DNA from: Clostridia bacterium | GTDB lineage: Bacteria > Bacillota > Clostridia > Christensenellales > Borkfalkiaceae | Length of the DNA stretch: 64,000 bases | Direction of reading: 5' to 3' | Assembly: GCA_900767195.1 (NCBI GenBank) | Contig: CAAFYG010000078.1 | Span: 18,341 to 82,340, forward strand | Shown: positions 59,388 to 64,000 of the stretch, one piece after another | Layout of the letters: each line of letters opens with the position of its first letter | How positions within the stretch are numbered: the first letter of the stretch is position 1 | The notes under the pieces: generated by a model | Told to the model about the DNA's origin: nothing | The model's database searches: none | What the model saw: only the letters and a program-made list of their open reading frames with translations | Program-made: the position numbers and the translations under genes

Positions 59388-60362
59388 ATGAAATATACCG
59401 AACTTACCGTGCATACCACGCATGCGGCGAGCGAAATCGTGGCGGACGTCATGTGGAATTATACCGATTTCGGCGTCACCGTGTGCGACGTAAACGACGT
59501 GATCGCTCTGCAAAAAACCAAAGACGGCTACTGGGATTATATCGACGAGAATTTGCGCGATACTTCCCGGCAAGACGTGCTTGTAAAGTGTTATCTCGAA
59601 GAAAAAACGGCGCAGAAAATCGCCGCGGAAATCATGAGCGATATTTTCCTTGCAAAAGAGCGCGCGGCGGGGGCAATCGATTTCGGCACGCTCGAAGAAG
59701 CAAAGCGGCAGGTGGACGGCGACGACTGGATCGAAGTATGGAAAAAGCATTTCCGTCCCATTCATTTATCGCGTATCGTGGTTGTGCCGGAGTGGATAAA
59801 ATACGAAAAGCAGCCGGGCGAAGAAATTGTGCTGCTCGATTCGAACATGGCGTTCGGCACGGGCGAACACGAAACCACTTCCATGTGCGTGGAAGAAATG
59901 CAAAACTATCTTCGCGCGGGCGATACGTGTATCGACGTAGGCTGCGGCAGCGGCATTTTAGGCATCTCGGCGGTGAAACTCGGCGCGGCGAAAGCGTATC
60001 TCACCGACGTAGACGAAATCGCCGTGAAAAGCGCGAATCACAACGCCGCGTTAAACGGCGTGGCGGATAAATGCGTGGTGGCGCATGCCGATTTGCTCGA
60101 AGATACTACGGTGCAGGGCGACGTCGTGCTTGCGAATATCACGGGCGAAATTTTAGTGCGGCTCGCGCCGTCCATTCCCAAAAACTTAAAGAAAGGCGGC
60201 GTGCTGATTTTAAGCGGCATCATCGAAAGCCGTCTCGAAATGGTGAAAAAAGCGTTTTCCGCCGAAGGATTGCGCGTAGTAAAACAGCGGCAAAAGGGCG
60301 ACTGGTACGCGCTTGTTTTACGTTTTAACGAAGCCGAAAACGGCGAAAGGACGGGGGCATGA
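59388..60362 (+). CDS. prmA: Ribosomal protein L11 methyltransferase
   Basis: 324 residues from the ATG at 59388 (MKYTELTVHTTHAASEIV). SAM-binding CIDVGCGSGILGISAVKLGA and the NIT-type catalytic motif LANITGEILVRLAP, with LDSNMAFGTGEHETT before, are PrmA hallmarks. Methylates L11. It opens an operon with rsmE and mtaB, the order downstream of dnaJ in B. subtilis, though here it has its own promoter and a repeat element intervenes. Confidence 0.95.
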   Translation: MKYTELTVHTTHAASEIVADVMWNYTDFGVTVCDVNDVIALQKTKDGYWDYIDENLRDTSRQDVLVKCYLEEKTAQKIAAEIMSDIFLAKERAAGAIDFGTLEEAKRQVDGDDWIEVWKKHFRPIHLSRIVVVPEWIKYEKQPGEEIVLLDSNMAFGTGEHETTSMCVEEMQNYLRAGDTCIDVGCGSGILGISAVKLGAAKAYLTDVDEIAVKSANHNAALNGVADKCVVAHADLLEDTTVQGDVVLANITGEILVRLAPSIPKNLKKGGVLILSGIIESRLEMVKKAFSAEGLRVVKQRQKGDWYALVLRFNEAENGERTGA

Positions 60363-61102
60363 GCGGGTTGAAGCGGTTTTTTGCCGAAAATATCGAAGTC
60401 GGCGGCGAGTGCGTTTTGTCGGGCGAAGAATTCGAACACGCCAAAACGGTGCTGCGGCTTTCCGTAGGCGACGAAGCGGTGCTTTTATCGGGCGACGGCA
60501 ACGAATACACGTCAATCGTAACGGCGGTCGGCAAAAAAGAAATAGCTTTCCACGTGCTTTCCGCGCGCGCAGGCGACAAAGAGCCGAAAACGCAGATCGC
60601 CCTGTACTTCGGCTTTCTGAAAAATGCGGACAAAAACGAATTTGCCGTGCAGAAAGCCGTAGAACTCGGCGTAAGCAAAATCGGCGTGTTTTCTTCCGAG
60701 TATTCGTCCGCGTACCTTTCCGAAAACAAAACGGAACGCTTGAAAAAAGTGGCGCGCGAAGCCGCGAAACAATGTATGCGCGCCTCCTGCCCCGAAATCG
60801 CGGCGTTTTCGTCGTTTGAAGAGATGCTGCAAGATGCAAAAACCTACGGCGTGCGCCTGTTCGCGTGCGAGTTTGCCGAAAAAAGCGACGCCCCCCTTAG
60901 CGAGTTATTAAAAACCAAAGAAACGCAAAGCGGCGTGGCGGCGATCGTGGGCAGCGAAGGCGGTTTTTCGGCGCGCGAAGCGGAAGAAGCGCGGGCAAAA
61001 GGCTGTAAATTCGTCAGTCTCGGCAAGCGGATTTTGCGCGCGGAAACGGCGGCGGTCGCGCTCACTTCCGTAATCGCCTACGAAACGGGGGAATGGCAAT
61101 GA
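60359..61102 (+). CDS. rsmE: 16S rRNA (uracil-1498-N3) methyltransferase RsmE
   Basis: 247 residues, SPOUT-type methyltransferase. PUA-like N-terminus (CVLSGEEFEHAKTVLRLS), and the C-terminal knot with IVGSEGGFSAREAEEA and SLGKRILRAETAAVALTSVI. Its ATG overlaps the prmA stop by 4 bp, and its end overlaps mtaB by 10 bp, so the three are translationally coupled. Confidence 0.95.
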   Translation: MSGLKRFFAENIEVGGECVLSGEEFEHAKTVLRLSVGDEAVLLSGDGNEYTSIVTAVGKKEIAFHVLSARAGDKEPKTQIALYFGFLKNADKNEFAVQKAVELGVSKIGVFSSEYSSAYLSENKTERLKKVAREAAKQCMRASCPEIAAFSSFEEMLQDAKTYGVRLFACEFAEKSDAPLSELLKTKETQSGVAAIVGSEGGFSAREAEEARAKGCKFVSLGKRILRAETAAVALTSVIAYETGEWQ

Positions 61103-62448
61103 CGGGCGGCGCGCACGAAAACAACGATAAGAAAACCGCGGCGGTACTCACGCTCGGCTGCAAGGTAAACGACGTAGAGAGCGGCTCGCTGATCGCGGGT
61201 TTAAAAACGCTCGGCTACACGGTGAAAAACGAACATTGCTACGCCGATTTGTATATTATCAATACGTGCGCGGTCACGGCGGAAGCCGAGCGGAAGAGCC
61301 GCCAGGCTGTGGGGCGCGCCCTGAAAGACAACGAGAACGCGCGCGTGATCGTATGCGGCTGCGCGTCCGAGCGCGATCCGAAGGCGTTTTCCGATAAACC
61401 GGGCGTATTCTGCGTGTTCGGCGCGAAGCAGAAGCAGCACATTTTAGAGATCGTGGCGGGCGGGTTTTCGCCCGAAAGCGCAGGCGTTGATTTTCAGCCG
61501 AACCCAAGCGGCAAAGCGGATCGAAAAACGGAAGAATACGACGAATCTCCGCGCCCCGAGTCGATGAAAACGCGCAATTTCGTAAAGATTCAGGACGGCT
61601 GCAATCGTTTCTGCTCGTACTGCATTATTCCGTATCTTCGCGGCCGCAGCCGATCGCGCAAAATCGAAAGCGCGGCGGCGGAAATTCTCGAATCCGCGGC
61701 ATACGAAACGGTGGTAACGGGCATCGACGTATCCGATTATCGCGACGGCGACAAAGATATTTCCGATCTTCTGCACGCCGTGCGCGGCGCGAAAACGCGT
61801 ATCCGTTTCGGCTCGATCGAAGAGAGCATGATCACGCCGCGTTTTTTGCAAGCGTGCAAAGAATTAAACAATTTCGCGCCGCAGTTTCACTTGTCCTTGC
61901 AAAGCGGATCCGATGCGGTTTTAAAAGCAATGAACCGCAAGTACACGCGCGCGCAGTACCTTGAAAAGTGCCGCATGATCTACGAAACGTTCGAAAACGC
62001 CTCGATCACCACCGATATCATCGTCGGTTTTCCCCCGGAAACGGAAGCGGACTTCGAAGAGTCGCTGAGTATCGTAAAAGAAGCGGGGTTTTTGCAGGTG
62101 CATGCGTTCCCGTATTCCCCGCGCGAAGGCACGGTGGCGGCGAAGAAGTACAAAGAATTGCCGGCGGCGGTGAAAAAAGAGCGGCTTTCGCGCATGCTGG
62201 CAGCGGCGGCGCAGCAAAAAACGGCATATTTGCGCGGTTGTATCGGCAAAATCTACACGATCATTCCCGAAACGGCGGAAACCGACGAAGAGAACAACAA
62301 AGAAACGTTATACGCGGGGCATGCGGAAACTTACGCGAAGTTTTACGTGGCGGGCTTGCAGGATAAAACGCCCGTAAAAGTGCGCGCCGTCGCATTATAT
62401 CAAGACGGCTTGCGCGGCGAAATCGTGAGCGAAATCGTAGAAGAATAA
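61093..62448 (+). CDS. mtaB: tRNA t6A37 methylthiotransferase MtaB
   Basis: Radical-SAM methylthiotransferase of 451 residues (450 or 449 from later ATG). N-terminal UPF0004 cluster Cys in LGCKVNDVES, NTCAVTAEAERKSRQ and CGCASE; radical SAM CNRFCSYC; C-terminal TRAM domain (IYTIIPETAETDEEN). Adds a methylthio group to t6A37 in tRNAs reading ANN codons. Third gene of prmA-rsmE-mtaB, followed closely by the HIT gene. Confidence 0.95.
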   Translation: MAMTGGAHENNDKKTAAVLTLGCKVNDVESGSLIAGLKTLGYTVKNEHCYADLYIINTCAVTAEAERKSRQAVGRALKDNENARVIVCGCASERDPKAFSDKPGVFCVFGAKQKQHILEIVAGGFSPESAGVDFQPNPSGKADRKTEEYDESPRPESMKTRNFVKIQDGCNRFCSYCIIPYLRGRSRSRKIESAAAEILESAAYETVVTGIDVSDYRDGDKDISDLLHAVRGAKTRIRFGSIEESMITPRFLQACKELNNFAPQFHLSLQSGSDAVLKAMNRKYTRAQYLEKCRMIYETFENASITTDIIVGFPPETEADFEESLSIVKEAGFLQVHAFPYSPREGTVAAKKYKELPAAVKKERLSRMLAAAAQQKTAYLRGCIGKIYTIIPETAETDEENNKETLYAGHAETYAKFYVAGLQDKTPVKVRAVALYQDGLRGEIVSEIVEE

Positions 62449-62470
62449 AAAACCTGTGGAGGATAAAAAA

Positions 62471-62809
62471 ATGGATAAAAACTGTGTATTCTGCAAAATC
62501 ATCACGGGCGAAATACCTTCGCCGAGACTGTACGAAGACGAAAAAATGATTATCATCCGCGACGTTGAGCCGCGGGCGAAGCTGCACTATCTGTGCATTC
62601 CGAAAGAGCATTTCGCGCACCTTGCGGATATGGACGAAGCTCGCGCGGAAACGCTGAAAGAGTGTTTTTTGAAGATTGCGGAGCTGAAAGACAAGCTTGG
62701 CTTTGAAAACGGCTATCGCGTGGTGATCAATCAGGGCGAAAACGCGGGACAGACGGTACACCACCTGCACATTCACTTGCTTGGCGGAGAAATGCTTAAA
62801 GATTTGTGA
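62471..62809 (+). CDS. HIT-family nucleotide-binding protein
   Basis: 112 residues from the ATG at 62471 (GGAGGA upstream; an ATG 15 bp earlier is less well placed). Begins MDKNCVFCKIITGEIPSPRL and ends with the histidine triad VHHLHIHLLGG, typical of HinT-like purine phosphoramidases. Its last 26 nt form the first part of a 60-bp tandem repeat; the stop lies in the loop of a 13-bp hairpin. Confidence 0.94.
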   Translation: MDKNCVFCKIITGEIPSPRLYEDEKMIIIRDVEPRAKLHYLCIPKEHFAHLADMDEARAETLKECFLKIAELKDKLGFENGYRVVINQGENAGQTVHHLHIHLLGGEMLKDL

Positions 62810-63023
62810 TAAGCATTTCTCCGGCAAAACCGCGCGGCGGGTAGCGGAGAAGTGCTTAAAGATTTGTGATAAGCATTTCTCCGCCAAAACCGCGCGGCGG
62901 GTAGCGGCGAAAAGCTTAAAGATCTGTGATAAGCATTTCTCCGACAAAACCGCGCGGCGGGTAGCGGCGAAAAGCTTAAAGATTTGTGATAAGCATTTCT
63001 CCGGTAAAACCGTGCGGCGGGTA
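62784..63023 (+). repeat. 60-bp tandem repeat, four copies, starting inside the HIT gene
   Basis: Four 60-bp units (62784, 62844, 62904, 62964), with few differences. Unit: GCGGAGAAATGCTTAAAGAT, TTGTGATAAGCATTTCTCCG, GCAAAACCGCGCGGCGGGTA. In copy 1, CGGAGAAATGCTT (62785-62797) pairs with AAGCATTTCTCCG (62811-62823), 13 bp with the HIT stop in the loop. Pairing holds in copy 2 (one G-T) and is weaker in copies 3 and 4. Confidence 0.95.
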
Positions 63024-63101
63024 GCGACGTGTTTCTCGCGCTGAAAGAATATTATAAAACAGAGCCGGAAAGCGGCGAAGAAGGAAAGGAGAACGCAGAA
63101 A

Positions 63102-64000
63102 GTGACGGAAGAAAGAGCAGAAAAGCGCGCGGCGATCCGCGTGGAAAATCTTATAAAAACGTTTAAAGACGTGCGCGCGGTAGACGGCATATCGTTCGAA
63201 ACGAAAGAAGGCGAACTGTTCGCGTTTTTAGGCGAGAACGGGGCGGGCAAAAGCACGTCGATCTCGGTGATTTGCGGCTTACTGAAAAAGGACGGCGGCA
63301 AAGTAACCGTGGAAGGGCGCGATATCGACGAAGACGATACGATAAAAAGCGAAATCGGCGTGGTATTTCAGTCGAGCGTGCTTGATAAACCGCTTTCCGC
63401 GCGCGAAAATCTCACCTACCGCGCCGCGCTGTACGGTATTGTGGGCGAAGCGTGCAAAAATCGCATAAAAGAGCTGAACGAGCTGCTTGATTTCGGCGAG
63501 TTTATCGATCGTCCGCTCGCAAAGCTTTCGGGCGGACAGAAACGCAAAATCGATATAGCCCGCGCGCTTTTGAATCGGCCGAAAATTCTCATTCTCGACG
63601 AGCCTACCACGGGACTCGATCCCCAAACGCGGAAAACGGTGTGGTCGGTGGTAGAAAAACTGCAACGCGAAGAGAAAATGACGGTGTTTCTCACCACGCA
63701 CTACATGGAAGAGGCGGCGAAAGCGGACTACGTGGTCATTCTCGATCACGGCAAAGTGGCGGCGGAAGGCACGCCGCGGCAGCTGAAAAACGCCTACACG
63801 GGCGATTTTATCGTTGTCTACGGCGCAAAGCGCGAAGCGTTCGAGTCGGCGTTCGGCGATACAAACGCCGATAAAATCCGCGAGATTCCGGACGGCTTGA
63901 AAATCGAGGTGAAAGATACGGCGGAAGCGGCGAAAATGATCGCGGCGCACCCCGAACTGTTCCAAGATTTCGAAGTGCAGAAAGGCAACATGGACGACGT
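63102..64000 (+). CDS. ABC transporter ATP-binding protein (3' end beyond window)
   Basis: Starts at GTG 63102 with AAAGGAG; about 299 residues are visible and the frame is open at the edge. Walker A GENGAGKST, Q-loop GVVFQSS, signature LSGGQKRKIDIARAL, Walker B ILILDEPTTGLD and His of TTHYMEEA are all present. The type matches multidrug/ABC-2 exporters (DrrA/CcmA-like) whose membrane partner would be encoded to the right. The last visible part is the C-terminal domain. It is separated from the HIT gene by the tandem repeat. Confidence 0.93.
   Translation, partial: MTEERAEKRAAIRVENLIKTFKDVRAVDGISFETKEGELFAFLGENGAGKSTSISVICGLLKKDGGKVTVEGRDIDEDDTIKSEIGVVFQSSVLDKPLSARENLTYRAALYGIVGEACKNRIKELNELLDFGEFIDRPLAKLSGGQKRKIDIARALLNRPKILILDEPTTGLDPQTRKTVWSVVEKLQREEKMTVFLTTHYMEEAAKADYVVILDHGKVAAEGTPRQLKNAYTGDFIVVYGAKREAFESAFGDTNADKIREIPDGLKIEVKDTAEAAKMIAAHPELFQDFEVQKGNMDD

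Noticed and set aside
62781..63044. An open frame of 87 codons with 20-residue repeats over the tandem array
   Set aside because: It needs a TTG start inside the HIT gene, has no ribosome binding site, and stays open because the repeat period is 60 bp, a multiple of three.

Overview
The window looks like a chromosomal piece of an uncultured, probably gut-associated member of the Clostridia (Bacillota). Evidence: a SpoVT-type AbrB regulator, PyrR attenuation, RqcH, RicT, Jag/KhpB, an L27 with a Firmicutes-type N-terminal extension, and Gram-positive gene orders (tig-clpP-clpX-lon-engB; dnaK-dnaJ-prmA-rsmE-mtaB; rpmH-rnpA-yidD-yidC-jag). No phage, insertion sequence or CRISPR array was seen. 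The exact order or family cannot be fixed from the sequence; a Christensenellales-like lineage is only a guess.

Layout. 1-6.9 kb: cysS (cut by the left edge), an orphan HTH-like protein, a DeoR regulator, a LOG-like protein, a ROK sugar kinase and mutY. 6.9-11 kb: a galactosidase operon (a compact GH110-like beta-helix protein followed by a GH2 enzyme). 11-16.3 kb: queT, tmk, an unknown membrane protein, greA-lysS. 16.3-19.3 kb: small regulators, a CmpB-like membrane protein and engB. 19.4-27.2 kb: the protease/chaperone cluster lon, clpX, clpP, tig, split by an oppositely transcribed unit made of a candidate structured RNA, a zinc-ribbon membrane protein and an EcsC-like protein. 27.5-36 kb: rqcH-GNAT, a four-gene polysaccharide cluster and spoVT. 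36.2-37.5 kb: a divergent pair of small DNA-binding proteins with shared operator-like repeats. 37.8-41.5 kb: rplU-rpmA, a lipoprotein and pyrR-uraA with a readable attenuator. 42-48.6 kb: the probable replication origin between rsmG and dnaN, then rpmH, rnpA, yidD, yidC, jag. 48.7-55.4 kb: a PadR-DUF1700-DUF4097 operon, a ferredoxin-like protein, holB-ricT, sdaA and a tRNA-Gly. 55.7-64 kb: dnaK, dnaJ, prmA, rsmE, mtaB, a HIT protein, a 60-bp tandem repeat and an ABC ATPase cut by the right edge.

The most unusual content lies between genes. A modular dispersed repeat occurs at six loci (about one per 10 kb). It has up to three successive hairpins whose stems change sequence but keep pairing. 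Other points worth a second look are the candidate small RNA/leader at 22.0-22.2 kb, an origin next to dnaN with no dnaA, low-complexity tails on several housekeeping proteins (trigger factor, Jag, RicT, EngB), L27 with a cleavable-looking extension but no prp beside it, and tandem amplification of the HIT gene's 3' end with its terminator-like hairpin.

Promoters here are easy to read (TTGACA-like, 17-18 bp, TATAAT-like); those listed were found by eye. No computation or database search was run.
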